Shown here: positions 27,120 through 40,033 of the stretch, piece by piece
Layout of the letters: each line of letters starts with the position of its first letter
How positions within the stretch are numbered: the stretch's first letter is position 1
Assembly (NCBI GenBank): GCA_001953115.1
Contig: LSSL01000860.1
Location: 1-53,363, forward strand
DNA length: 53,363 nucleotides
Source: Smittium mucronatum
Taxonomy: Eukaryota; Kickxellomycota; Harpellomycetes; Harpellales; Legeriomycetaceae
Direction: 5' to 3'
Notes under the pieces: model-generated
The model's database searches: none
Seen by the model: only the letters and a program-made list of their open reading frames with translations
Told to the model about the DNA's origin: nothing
Position numbers and translations under genes: made by a program

Positions 27120-27640
27120 AGAGGAAAGTTCGGACAAAGGTCAAATTTTATACCATTTAAAAAACTTCTTTTACATTTTTCATTATTAAAAAATATTTTA
27201 AATATGAAAAAAATGCTGAAGAAATTCGATCACTTGATCTCTTGATATTAGAAACAATATATTTTACAGATAAAGTTGTATGGGAAACTTTATAAAATAA
27301 AAAAATTATTTTGAGATTAAAAAAATGTATATTTGATTCAATAAATACTATGATGAAACAGTATTGGGTTATTTTAAATATTTATCCTTATTATTTTATA
27401 TTAATATGCCATTTTGGGTCTTTTCTGACACAAAAATATCTATATTGTTAATTACCACATATACCGTTTAAGAAAAAAAATTATCTCAATATCTAAAATT
27501 AGATGTGATTTTATTAGACCCGAATTTGAAGGATAAACACAATAATTGGGAGTTTATATATAAAAAAAAACTATATATAGTAATTTCCATAAAAAAAGAT
27601 TTAAAGATTATAAAACTAGCGATTATTAAATTCAAATAAA
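27120..27640 (+). pseudogene. Coding-like relic, family unknown
   Basis: One plus-strand frame from about 27185 reads through about 110 codons with only a few stops. It contains peptides such as EEIRSLDLLILETIYF and INMPFWVFSDTKISILL. A second frame from about 27480 gives LDVILLDPNLKDKHNNWEF. Varied residues (W, D, E, G, P) and few stops are unlike the surrounding AT filler. I recognise no domain. It may be an old transposon or gene fragment. Confidence 0.3.
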
Positions 27641-29829
27641 TATTCTTTCAAGATCGTGTTGATTATATAGATTAGGAAAAAAATATCATTTGTGCCAAAA
27701 AAAAAAGCTTAATAATTCTAAACTGAAACAGTCTATTTAAAGAAATTTCTTAATTGAGGAAAAAAACTCAGATCTCACATAAAAAAAATTATATATCTAT
27801 GAAATCAACAATTTCTAGAAACACAATCATTCTCAAAAAATCTATCAGTGAATTTAAAGTATCTATTACGATTATTTGAGGAAATTATAGACTATATCTC
27901 AAGAAAATTGAAATATTAAAAGATAAATGCATTTAATTGAAATTTTTTGGTAGATGGAGGTCTCCATAGATAAAAAATAACTTGTATTTTTACAATATAA
28001 TAGGATTAAATAACACTGAAATATAAAAAATATGAACTAAAATCGAAATTAAAAAATAAAAAATCTTATCAGAGAAGGATCTAATGAAATTGGTAGATTT
28101 GTAAATATTTGCTTAAATAATTCAAGCGTATAAATTTCCGGGAAAATATTTACCTTTATAAGACACAGATTTGAGCTAAACTGATATCTTCAATACAATT
28201 TAAAATTATATAAGATCTATTTATCATACATTTATCAATTAATAATTGATTTTATTTAGTTTATTATGGCACTAAGGTTTTTTAAAAGCTAATATTTTAC
28301 CCAATAAAAACATTAATCAAACAAAAAAATAATCTTTTCCCCAAATTTTCTACTATTAATGGGCTTATATAAAAAAAAACATACAATCTTTTTCTTTTTT
28401 AAAAAATTTCAACTAAAAATTTTTTTGTTTGCACAAATTCAAATTTTTATATTCTCATTATTTTCACGTTAATATTTTTTGATATATCTAATTTGATAAG
28501 AAAAAATATTACAGAATTCAAAAAATCAAATCAAGAATCAATTTCATGATTTTTTTTATTTGATTTGTTATACAATCATTTATAAATAGAATAATTTCTA
28601 TGGTTTCTTATCTTGATTGAAAAAAGAATTAAGTGAGTAAAAATTCCAAATAACTTTACAATATTTTATACCATAAAATGTTTTGTAATATTTTCACACT
28701 TTTTATAGCTTATATATGTATTGATAAATGAACAGCTCTACGGGGATAAATGGAAATAATTTGAAAATATCGCAGTAAATTGAATAATTAAAAATATAAG
28801 TAATGTAAAGAATAAATAATACTTAAACCCAGTTTAAAAAATATAAATATGCTGTAATACTAATAAAAATTCAAATTTTGAATTTTCGCATTTCCTAATT
28901 ATTTTATTTTAAATCTCAGTTCATTACTTCTATTTATGCTTTTAGGAATATTTTATCTGTTTTTTGAAAAAAAATGGGTAAAAGAAACATTTTTTCTATG
29001 GTAATAATTTAAAATAAAATTTTTATAGTGCCTCGATAACCTAAAAATCTCATGATTAAATGAGAATAAAATATCTGAAAGGGCATTATTTTTATTTCAA
29101 TATGCGCATTTGGTTTTTAGCTTAATTATTTTTTTAATAAATAGACACAGAAAAGCTTGTATACTTTAAAAAATGGCGCATATTTATATTTTTTATATCT
29201 AGACTCGTAAATACACTTACTTAGTCATTTATAAATTTTTTTTCTAACTTTAAATTAGTATAGAAAAAATATATTGTCTTTTTCTATTTCATGTAGTTTT
29301 TTTAAAAAAGATAAAATACTCTACTTAATCATAAAAATATTTTTATAAGTCAGTTGGTATGTTTTTTATTTAAAATAATTTATAATAAGAATACATTTGA
29401 TTCTAAATTGCATTTTTAAAGACTCTCAGATATATCTTATAAAAATTTATCATTAAAAATCTCATATAAGATGAATAAATTTTTTATAAAAAATAAAATT
29501 TGTAAATTTTTATTAAATGTGATCTTTTATATACAGGTTTGATTTATAATAAAAAATATTATAGAGGGTAATATTAAAAAATTAATAAGTATAAATTTCA
29601 AATTTCAAATTTTGCTTAATCCTGATGTATTCAATATATCTTGTATATAAATTATCAAAAAAAAAATCTTATAAGTAAAATTATACACATTTTTTTCATA
29701 TTATTTAATATAAAAAATACAATTATGCATCTATATGATAGTTTTTTTTTTACTTTCAGTTTTTCGAAATAATTAAATTATTCTTTCTATGCTGTCCATT
29801 TTCTCCTGATAATCAATAGTTTTTTTTGT
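27641..29829. other. AT-rich intergenic DNA
   Basis: No gene seen. Mostly A/T homopolymers and mixed AT sequence. Confidence 0.55.
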
Positions 29830-31250
29830 AATAGGTTTCTGTGGGATTTTTGAAAACTGCAAAGTTAAATATAAAAGATTTGATAAAAGAAACAATCATC
29901 CAACTTTAAAAAAATTTATCAATAAAGATTTTATAACTAAATTTTCATAATATTAGAAAAAAAATGGCTACAGATTGTCATTATAAGTAAAAAATTGGGG
30001 TTTAAAATTTTTTCGCGAGTTCAGATGCAAAAATATCTTATTTGATATGTTATCTAATGATAAACTTGTATCAATTCTTCAAACTAATATTAATGAATAA
30101 AATTCTATCACATTTGTTTTTTTTTAAAGAGACCAACTATGATCCGTATTATGATTATAATGAAAATTTTCAATTGAAACGATCTATTTTAACTTTAAAT
30201 TCCCTTAAAATTCTAAATTTAAAGGTAGTTAAATCATTAATAAGAATTTTTTTTTTTAAAAAAAGTTTTATAGATTAAGAAACCAAAACTATTTTCGTTA
30301 TCCAATTAAGTTGTGTAATAGAATTTTTGCTAGAGAATTCCCATCATTTTCTATAAATTTCATTAAATAAAATTTGAATAGTCTAAAAATCTTATTGATA
30401 TATTTTAAATATTATGGTTAATCAAAATATTTATATTAATCGGTTTAATGATTTATTTTGAACATGCAATTATTAAGGGTAAGCAAACAATGAAATTTGT
30501 GCATAAAATTATAATTTGGGTTTAATCGATACATGAATTTAAATTGAAAAAAATAAGAGTTGTTCAAAGATTTTTAATTAAATAAATTAAAAGCTCCATT
30601 ATGTTAAAAAAATGGATCGATTTATATAAATTGGATTATTTTGTAATAAAATGTTAAATTCTAAATTAATTGATTAAATTATACAAATTTCGTTTAGAAA
30701 TGAAACATGGTTTATCTGTATAGCTTTTTAATAAAATAGTGGATTTGATTTTACAATATTTTAAAATTTTTCGCATTCTAAACAATTTTTTATTCAATTC
30801 ACAAATCTTCCAATTAAAATCGATTTTAGCGATAAAAAGGAACTTAATAAGCTATATTATAATTTTGTAATTTATTTAGCTGATCTTAATTTTTTAATAA
30901 AAGATGGATATCATTTTGAATTAAATGGTCTTACTTGGTGTTTTTTTTGTTATAATAAATTAAAGATCTAAATCGAATATATTGTGTATTTAAAATTTTA
31001 AATATCAGCTGTAGTTAAATCTTATAATAAAAAACTATCTTTCAATGTATGAAATGGAATTAAAAATAAATGATTAGTTATCACTTTCAAAATTATTTAA
31101 GCTAATATAGGCCATTGGTTAAAGTTTAGGTTAAATCTAAAAATAGAATATCCTTACGAATATAAATCTCAAAGAGCCGACGATATTATAAAAAAATTTC
31201 TGAAATAATTTGATAATTTAAAATTTTTATCTTATAATATTTTGATGTGT
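29830..31250 (+). pseudogene. Coding-like relic, family unknown
   Basis: Plus-strand frames carry several protein-like stretches: a 78-codon frame at 30042-30278 with ETNYDPYYDYNENFQLKRS, a piece near 30810-30970 with DFSDKKELNKLYYNFVIYLA then LTWCFFC, and near 31110-31200 ANIGHWLKFRLNLKIEYPYE. Stops and frame changes separate them. The CxxC-like pair in CFFC might be part of a zinc knuckle, but no family can be assigned. Confidence 0.3.
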
Positions 31251-33829
31251 TGCTTTCATTAATGAGTGATAAACTTGTTGGAGTGTGAAGCATAATAATG
31301 AAAATATCAAAATCATAATTCTAAAAATATTAAGCTTCCTTTTGCTTATTCAAAATATTACACATGCTTTGCTATAATAGGTCTGAGTATTGGCATGAAT
31401 TCCACCTCTGAATTGAGTTTAGTAGTAAAGGTAAAAAAATATTCTAAAAAAAGTTTGTGGATACATTATTAGTGGCTACCAAAAAGAAAAAAAAATAGAA
31501 TCTCCAATTGATAAGCTTTAGTCGCTATCTCGAATCTGTTATTTTTATCGTCGCGTATACACAAAAGATATCCATATTTCGGATAATTTTAAGGTTTCAA
31601 TACTTTTATTTTGTCAAAACGATAAATTTTAAATAAATGGGGAATATGGAAACTTAAACTAGGGAGGAGTTACACTTATGATTCAACATATTTATGGAAC
31701 GAAACATTTTTAGTATAATTTTTTGATATTTTAGAAGCTTAATCAGTTTTTTTTACTAAAAAAGCCGCAGAAAATATTACATGAAAAGCCTCTTTCTTTG
31801 TTATTCACTATCTCCGAGCTAGGATATAGTAGTATGCAGAGATATATCCGGACCATATTTCTTATTAAAGGACTTGAATAAATCAGGTATAACACACTAA
31901 TAATACTAAGATAAAATCAGCTAGAATAATTTGTGAGAATTATTGTGGCTTTATAACTATTTCGGGAGAAAAATATAAATAAGATGTTAAATTCTTAAAT
32001 TTATAAGAAAATTTTCACGATATTTACATTTTTATGATGATTATAAATATCTCTAAAAAATCTTAAGGGATTTGGATGTAAAAAATAATATCTAGATGTT
32101 TTTAATACCTTTTTTGTACTTATAATTTGATTTTTCTTATAATAAGTATAATTTTCAGTTTATCAAGGCTCAACCATATAGACTATTTTTAGATCATTAA
32201 AACAATATTTTTTTTACTAAGATGTAATTAACTACATATGTAAAGATATTTTAAATGGCTGGCGTTAATGCAGAGGCAAAATCTGGAAAATATAGACAGA
32301 CTTTGGAAATTTCCTCAAATTTAAAAAATAATCGACACAAATGGTAATCTCTCGCAATTTTCATCAGCATTTTTTGCGAATATTACACAAAAAGACAATT
32401 TAAAAAATGACTGGTGGATTTTTTCTGTTTTTTCATATATTGATTAACTATAATACATAATATCCTGCCAATTTTTTTTATGCTATAAAAAGAAATGTTT
32501 TATTTAACTATAAAATCTCCACACTGTTTTCCGTTATTTTTTAAATTTCAGTTATTTGTTAATCTAATTGGTATAAATTAATAACATACTCTTAGTTTTT
32601 GATGATAATGTATCAAGAGAATCAATTTGTGTAATTAAAAAGTTATAAAATATTTCCATGAAAAATTTAATGATATTTTAGTTGTAATTAAACTGAATTC
32701 AATAATAAATTGAGTATTTATTTCAGTTTAATACTGAAGTCTTAAAAAAAATCCAAAATAATCAATTAGATCTTCTTTAATGGAATAGAAGATATATTTT
32801 TTAACTAAAATGCGATATATGTTAGTTATGATAACGTTTACAAGTACAAAATAAAATCACTTAATTTCCCATAAAAATATAAGCTATTTTAGAGTTTGAA
32901 AGTTTATTTCTGTATGATAAAAAAAATAAGTTAATAAAAGGTAAAAAGGTGGGTGGTGATACAGAAATTACATCCAAAAATAGACAATGAGAATTGGGTT
33001 ATATATGAACTTAATTTTATGCAACTTTAACTTGGTCATTTTTTTTTATAATTGAGTATATTGTATCAAGAAGTTATTGAAATTAAGACACACATATGTA
33101 CGAGATAATATATAACAATACGATTTAAAAAAGAATTTTATAATCTTTAATGTCGAACAAAAAAATTCTGAAAAAAATTCTATAAGCTGTAGTGGAATAT
33201 AATACCACGAGCTTATTGTTTTATGCTTAAATTCCGAGTACAAAAACAGCAGTATTTAAGGATATCGCTTTTGAATTATAATCTAAAGTTAAATAATGAG
33301 AAATTTTGTGGGAATATTGATATTTATCAATACATATATATTGAAAAGTTGTATTACAAAGTAATATGAGCTTAAATTTTTAAAATAGTTCTAATATTGA
33401 ACCAAACCAGCAATAATTATCCAATTTATCAACCTGGTATTCGTAAAGTATTAAAAAAATATGATGAATAGATTTATAGAGGTTCTCCATTAAAATCGAT
33501 TCAAATTTTTAGTCATTTTAACTTAAACTTTCAAGAATAATTTTTAAATAAAAAATTGATCAATCTTATTTCATTTCTATACAATCACATATCGTAATTA
33601 CAAATGAAAAAAAATTCTTGTCTAATTTAGGCTTCTATGATCATTCACTGAGTAATATTTATCTAGATTTAAAGTTATTTTTTTATCACTGAATTTTTAA
33701 TTTAGAGAATAAAAAAATGATTTGCTGAAAATATTGAAAAAGTAGCATTAATTTCAATATTGACACTTTTTTTACTAAGAGTTTTCACTATAAGATTTTT
33801 TTAACTAGAATTTTTAGGAGACCGATTCT
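31251..33829. other. AT-rich DNA with minor GC-richer patches
   Basis: Patches at 31490-31870 and 32940-33240 are a little richer in G+C. The 65-codon minus frame at 33046-33243 shows no motif. No gene is supported. Confidence 0.5.
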
Positions 33830-34053
33830 CTATACCAGCTATACTTATAAAAATCCTCGCTTCTAAACTGTTGCTGTGCAGCCAAAGGCGAGGCAACCAA
33901 AAACAACTATTAATACTACTTTCTATGCACTCACCAAACTGAGACTTTAGGGCAGGTATTGCTCTCTTACTTCGCCCATCTAAAATTCACCAGTTGCTCT
34001 CTGTACTTACAACACTAAGTGTTTGTACAGCTCCCAAGGTAGGAATAATAGTT
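33830..34053. other. GC-richer island with stable hairpins
   Basis: About 220 bp stands out from its AT background. A hairpin pairs CCTCGC (33855-33860) with GCGAGG (33888-33893). Another pairs CTGTAC (34001-34006) with GTACAG (34025-34030), with an inner AACAC/GTGTT stem (34011-34015/34019-34023) and a TAA loop. GTTGC (33870-33874) can alternatively pair with GCAAC (33893-33897). It ends in TAGGAATAATAGT, almost the same as the end of the 39.2-kb island. It abuts a dispersed repeat and a copia relic, so it could be element-derived (an LTR) or a structured RNA. Confidence 0.45.
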
Positions 34054-34287
34054 TAAGGATCAGGTTTAATGGGATGATTTGGATAATAAAAGGTAAATGG
34101 ATACAATAGTTAAAAATATAAAAGATAGGAAAAAAGAAAAGTTGAAAAGCTTAGCCATTCAAAAATGTTAATTTTACTTGTTTATAACATTTTCTATTTT
34201 CTAAAATTCAATTATGCTTATATGAGGATTTCTTCATTGCATGAAATATTCAATGCGAATACTAAATCTATTGGTTCATTAGAAATA
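34054..34287 (+). repeat. Dispersed repeat, copy 1
   Basis: About 234 bp starting TAAGGATCAGGTTTAATGGG, clearly homologous to 50682-50913. Shared landmarks include AAAAGCTTAGCCATT, CATTTTCTATTTTCTAAAA and AAATTATGCTTAT-like segments. It leads directly into the copia RNase H relic. Confidence 0.85.
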
Positions 34288-34602
34288 GGCGAGAAACTCA
34301 CCGAAGGTTTGGGGCCGGAACTTTCTAAAAGTCTCAGTAAAGAGTATACAAGACCATGCATAACTGGTTACCTCGCCAAGTCTACCAATGGGTTTAAGTC
34401 TTCACTTAACTCGAGAGCTTCAATAGCGATCAATGTCGAGACATCACTATCTCTATCTTCGGCTATCTCTGACCAAATGTACACCTCCGGGGCAAATCCA
34501 TAAGGATATTACCGAATTTGACCAATTCATGGTTGCACATAACATGTCCATACCACTATATAAGCTGATGCCTTCACTAAGCAAACTATAAAAACTAACT
34601 AA
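34165..34602 (+). mobile_element. Ty1/copia retrotransposon relic: RNase H end of Pol
   Basis: One plus-strand frame resembles the RNase H domain of copia Pol. CITGYLAKSTNGF starts at 34357, followed by SRASIAINVETSLSLSSAI, which parallels the family pattern TGY...SKRQ..IALSTTEAEY..L..A. After three stops the same frame gives ADAFTKQ at 34564-34584, the conserved copia ADALTKPL ending, then a stop at 34600-34602. The Glu-Ala-Glu of the catalytic TEAEY is not preserved, and part of the region between the two blocks is missing, so it is dead. Only the 3' end of Pol is seen; no integrase or reverse transcriptase is recognisable upstream. Confidence 0.7.
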
Positions 34603-37600
34603 AATATAAACCGGAATAACGGGTAATGATTACAATCTACGAAAGTAATAATTAATAACTAAACAACTAACCAAACACTAGTAAAACCCTTGCGAAAAAT
34701 ATAAAGTCAATTCTATTCAAAACTAATGGAAAAACTAACTGTACAATAAAATTAAAATCAAAAGTGACTAAAACAGTTCTCAAGCACACTAAGAATCTCA
34801 GAGCATAAAATTGGCGTAGCTTCACTTAAGACGAAAATTCTATCCTACTACTTTAATATAAATTTTAATAGGTTTAGAAATGATAAAAGCGGCGAGCAAA
34901 AAGTTGGAAAATAAATTTTACCAATAAAAAAACTAAAAAAAAAACTTTTAAATATTCACGGAAATTTAGGATGAAAATAGTAAGCGATTACCATTTCGGT
35001 CCATTATTTCTTAAATTTGTGGAAATTTCTAGATTCGATCCTTTCCAGATTTTGTCTAAAAAAATATTTATCCCATTTTAAATTATAAATCACTATAAAT
35101 GGTATATTAAATTATTTTGATGATTGTTATCAAAAAACTTATTTATAGTTACTACGTTCCCAACATCTCAACTATGGAATATCATTTTATTAATGAATCA
35201 GAAAAATTTTTACTTTAAATTTTAATTATCAATCAAAAGTCTTGAAAAAAATATTCTTGATTATGAATGTGAGTTCAAATTTACTAATTTTTAGAGTTTG
35301 TTGCAATTAAATAAAAAATATTTAACATAATTTAAAGGTAGATTTTTATCTTTTTCTGCATTATAAATACAAATAAATTTATATTGGAGAATTCAGGTCG
35401 TAATTTTAAATTAAGAGATAACTTGAAATGCATTATTATTAAAAAATGAGGGAGGGGGGGTATCATTAAAAAATCTATTTGAAAATAAGTATTACTCATT
35501 AAATTATATTTCCAATCTATAGATTTTTAAATCAAACTTTGAAATTTAGATACTTTTGAAAATACGATTTTTTTTTAAATTTTTTTAATTTATATAATAA
35601 AGCCACCACAATATTATATTCAAATGATCAAATTTTATTGAACGAATCATATTAATGACAATGTATTTTTAATATTAAAAAATTTAAATTTTTTCCCATA
35701 AAACTTTATATTTTTATAAATATAATCGATAAATATATCCCTCATCTCACAGAATATCTCAAAATCGAAATAAATGTTTTTCTAAATCTATCAATAGCAT
35801 AAACTGGAAAAAGAAATCTATACAATAAATATTTCAAATGGAATAAAAAATATATATTAGAACATTAGAATTATTTTTAAATCATTTTTTATTTAAATTG
35901 GCGTATAATTACAATGGGGTAAGTTATATCTATATAAACTAAAATTATTTCAATTCAGACATTTTTTAAAATTAAAAAACCCAATAAAGTGTAAGGATTA
36001 ATCAAAACATTTTTCTATTTATTTTAATTCTGAATTTTATGATTTGTTGTTTTTTTTAAGCAATCATAAATTAATTTTATATAAAAAAAAATATATCGTT
36101 AACTTAAATTTTTGATTACAAAATTTTAAGTTTATTTTACTTATTTTTTAATCGATGTAAATTTTATTTATGTTTGAGAAATTTCAAGATCGTATATGTT
36201 TAATGAAACAAGATTTAGTGCCTAATAATTTTTAATATTTAAAATATATTGTTCAAAATTTTTTTTGTTGATATATTTATATAATATATTTTATAAATGC
36301 TGTGATTATTTTTCTAGTTATTCTATTTGTGACATATATTTTATTTATTTAATAATACAAATTTGATTTATCGAAATTTTTTCTCAAATCCAAATAAATT
36401 TTCAGTGGATATTAATTTCTCGATGGATTCTTATAAAAATATAAAAATCACAAATTTTTGAAATATTTGTTTAAATATTATTAAAAACTTATTAAAAATA
36501 AGTTTTACAGTAAAAGACGGTTACTAATATATAAAAATTAAGTATTGGGTTAATTACATAACGAAAATTTCTCAAATTCATAATTATATTCATAATTAAA
36601 TTCAATATTATATTTAAAATGATAAAATATTCATTTTATCTAGCTATCAGAATTTATATATTACATTATAATTTTAAGTAACCAAAAAAAATTCATTTTT
36701 GGTATATCATTGTTTTATTAAACAAAAATCCAATTAATAGAAATAAATTAAATAGAACATAAAATAATAAATAATAAAAAGTAAATAGAAGATAAATATC
36801 ACATTTTAACTGCTATAAAATCCTGTAAAATTATGTACTAATATTATAAATCTTACTTAGACGCACAATTGAATATCAAGATTTAGTTAAATCATAAGAA
36901 TTATTATCAAATAAAAGTGCTATAGTCATTTAAGACGTTATTTTCCAATAATACTGGAATTAAGCTATAATTGGTATAAAAAGATAAAATAAGAATTACT
37001 GAAAAATCAAACTTTTTTGTGAGAATTTTTTTTTTATTTCATGAATTTAAGTTTTTTTCAACTTTGATGTGCTTTGTAAAAAAAATTGATTTCTCATAAA
37101 TACGATTTTTCCTCAAAAAATATCTTTTTGACACAATAAAATGAATTAATTGATATGGGCTGAATAATATCAAAATAATTATATATCTAAATCGATTTTA
37201 TTTATTAAAATAATTATTTACATTAAAATTGGGTTTTTTGGAGATATTTTTTTAACAAAATCAATTATTTAAAAACAAAATAATTTTTTAGATTATAGAT
37301 TTTACTCAAAGTCACTTTGCCACTTATTAATTATCATTATAAAAGAAATACTAATAATATTTAATAAAATCCTTACTGTTAATATGAGGCTTTATGATCT
37401 TTAACAAAAAAGATCCATTTTAAAATTATAATTGTTTATTTAAAAGTGAATACTTTTTTTGAGGATCTCGAGAATATCAGAAAATTTATTAAAAAGCGAT
37501 TATAAATATGAATTACTTAAATAATTAAGATGTATTGACAATTTTAATAAATGTAAAACTTAATAAAGATGGGAAAGATATACAATTTTATGTGTATATA

Positions 37601-39238
37601 AGTACCATTTGTAATTATATGTCAAAATATTGATATATCAAATACAAACCAATTTAATTGAATTCATATTTTTATGATAATTTATTTAATATAAACCTTT
37701 CATTGCTAGAAATGATATTCATATTGATTAGAATATTTAAATATATAAATTAGAATTTTATCGATTAAAATCAGATCCTTGAGAAATGTTGTTATTTATT
37801 ATTTTAACGCTTTTTTATCAATATAAATACCCCTAAATCGCAATTAGTGATTTATAAAAACTTGTACAGCAGATAAAGAATTGCATAATTTAATTGATAA
37901 AAATATTAATATTTTAAGTAAACCCAATATGATTAGTAATTTTTATTGAAACATAAATAAATCCGCTTATTGAGTAATAGGACTATTTATGAATTTAATA
38001 CCCATTTTTTTAAAATTTTAATCTATCTTTAGTTGAAAAAATTTAGAATTTTACCTCGTACTTTTTTATTATAAATAATATTATCCAATATGAAATTATT
38101 ATTATCTAAAAATGTAATTTATCGATTATTATTATTTTTATATACAATAAAAATAATATGATGGATGTATATTTATTTAAATCAAATAAAAAACTTTTAT
38201 TGATTACTATTAATTTTATAAAAATTCTCTAATGTAACTTTAAAAATACTATAGATTTTGTATGTCTATTTATAGTATGAATATCACATAATTTGAATTT
38301 GAAATAGCCACAAACAAAAGTAATCAAAAAATTTTCTCAATAATTATAAAAATGATAAAAATAAATAAAAATTATCAATTTTGAAAATTCGTTGTTTTAT
38401 AAGTTTTAAGTAGAAATATCACAAATTTTGTTTCTTTATGAAAAATCTTTATAATTTGTTTAATTTTAATTTTAATTATAATTATAATGTAGTATTTAAC
38501 AGCTCCAACTGAAAATATATTTTTAAATAAAATTATTTAGCAATAATCAATATATTATTTCAATCAAAAATGAATTTTCTGGAATATATTTAATCAATTT
38601 TCTGGAAAAAAAAATTTTTTTGGACTCAAATATTCTATCAAACCCAAAAAAACAGTATTTAAAATGAACAAAAGCTGAAATTTTAAATAAATTTTAAAAT
38701 TTATTGGTTTAAAAATAATTTTTCTTTATAGAATTAATAAAAAATTATTATTTAATAATATTGATATTTAACTTGAATATACTATAGGTTTTTTTTAAAT
38801 TATTTTGAAATATAATAGTAGCTATATTATCTTTCTGCATACTCATATATCTCCGGTAACGATATAAGGAGTGTTAGAATAAATATAAAGTTAATAAGTA
38901 TGGATCATTTTTGAGGCTTGTTGAACTATTCATAATTTAGTCTTAATTTACAGAGAAAATAGTATGGCAAAAATTTGATTTTTATTTTACCTTAAGAAAA
39001 AGATACGAAAAATTTATGCAAAGAATCATCATTTTTCAGGGATTCATAAATGTATATTTGGGAATGAATTCGCAATTTTTTCATTTGTTAGTATTAACCT
39101 ATAGAAATAACTATTACTTAATTTCACTTCAAGATAAATCTAATTGGGTTCAAGGGATCCACAATAATTAATAATAATTATAACCCAATGATCACATAAA
39201 TTGGAAAAAATTTTAAATAAATTTACCAGAAATTAAAA
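34603..39238. other. AT desert
   Basis: No supported gene over 4.6 kb. A G-run (GAGGGAGGGGGGG) occurs near 35450. The rest is A/T homopolymer and ATA-rich sequence. Confidence 0.6.
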
Positions 39239-39773
39239 CCCCTAAGAGTGAAATACCTTGCCGTGGTTTAGGGGCTTAATATTGTACTTTTCGAAGTACA
39301 CTAGACCAAAATTTCACACAGCGTTGTACTATTCTTGGTTGGGAGTAGCGGAGACAGCGCACAGCGATTCTGAGGACAGCGATTCCAGAGGAGGGCCATC
39401 TCGAAACCGGAGAATCCGATCGTTTAGCACAGCTGAGTCATAGTCTAGTGCACAAGTCCAGCGTTCGACAGTCAGACGGATCTCAGCGTCTAAAAGCTAT
39501 TTGTAGGAGAACCATGTCGATCAAACCCACTTTTGGGTAGGAGCCTAATTTTATTAATCCTGTTAGAAGTAGGCTCTGACTAGGAGCTCGCTAGCTTCAA
39601 TGAACTATTGTTCGTTTAAAAAGAGCTTAATTCATGACTGCACGTAACCTCAGTCATCCAGCCTACTTGAAGCAATGCCAGGGGGGTTCTTTTGGTTGGT
39701 AGATTGCACGCTTTTCCCGTAGGTAGGCAGCCGTTAGACCGACAGAGGTGCTTATTGTAGTTAGGATAATAGT
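39239..39773 (+). other. GC-rich foldable island, candidate structured RNA or element
   Basis: An abrupt island of near-balanced base composition in an AT desert. Perfect or near-perfect stems are: CCCCTAA 39239-39245 with 39268-39274; TGTACTT 39283-39289 with 39294-39300, closing a TTCG tetraloop; a two-part stem 39423-39427/39490-39494 plus 39432-39437/39482-39487; ACCCA 39525-39529 with 39534-39538; GAGCCTA 39541-39547 with 39570-39576; and GCTTCAA 39594-39600 with 39667-39673, enclosing hairpins 39602-39605/39610-39613 and ATGACTG 39634-39640/39651-39657. The 61-codon frame at 39258-39443 starts with TTG and is not convincing. Internal TTTT runs argue against Pol III. It could be a solo LTR, another repeat, or a non-coding RNA gene. 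Confidence 0.5.
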
Positions 39774-40033
39774 NNNNNNNNNNNNNNNNNNNNNNNNNNN
39801 NNNNNNNNNNNNNNNNNNNNNNNNNNNNNNNNNNNNNNNNNNNNNNNNNNNNNNNNNNNNNNNNNNNNNNNNNNNNNNNNNNNNNNNNNNNNNNNNNNNN
39901 NNNNNNNNNNNNNNNNNNNNNNNNNNNNNNNNNNNNNNNNNNNNNNNNNNNNNNNNNNNNNNNNNNNNNNNNNNNNNNNNNNNNNNNNNNNNNNNNNNNN
40001 NNNNNNNNNNNNNNNNNNNNNNNNNNNNNNNNN
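39774..40033. other. Assembly gap (260 N) bounded by a repeat
   Basis: The gap begins exactly where the first 262-bp block ends and stops exactly where its second copy begins. Reading frames drawn across it are artefacts. Confidence 0.98.

Noticed and set aside
27117..27140. GAGGAAAGTTCGGAC resembling the RNase P RNA CR-I block
   Set aside because: No ACAGNRA-type CR-V partner or P4 pairing was found downstream, and the segment falls at the start of a coding-like stretch.
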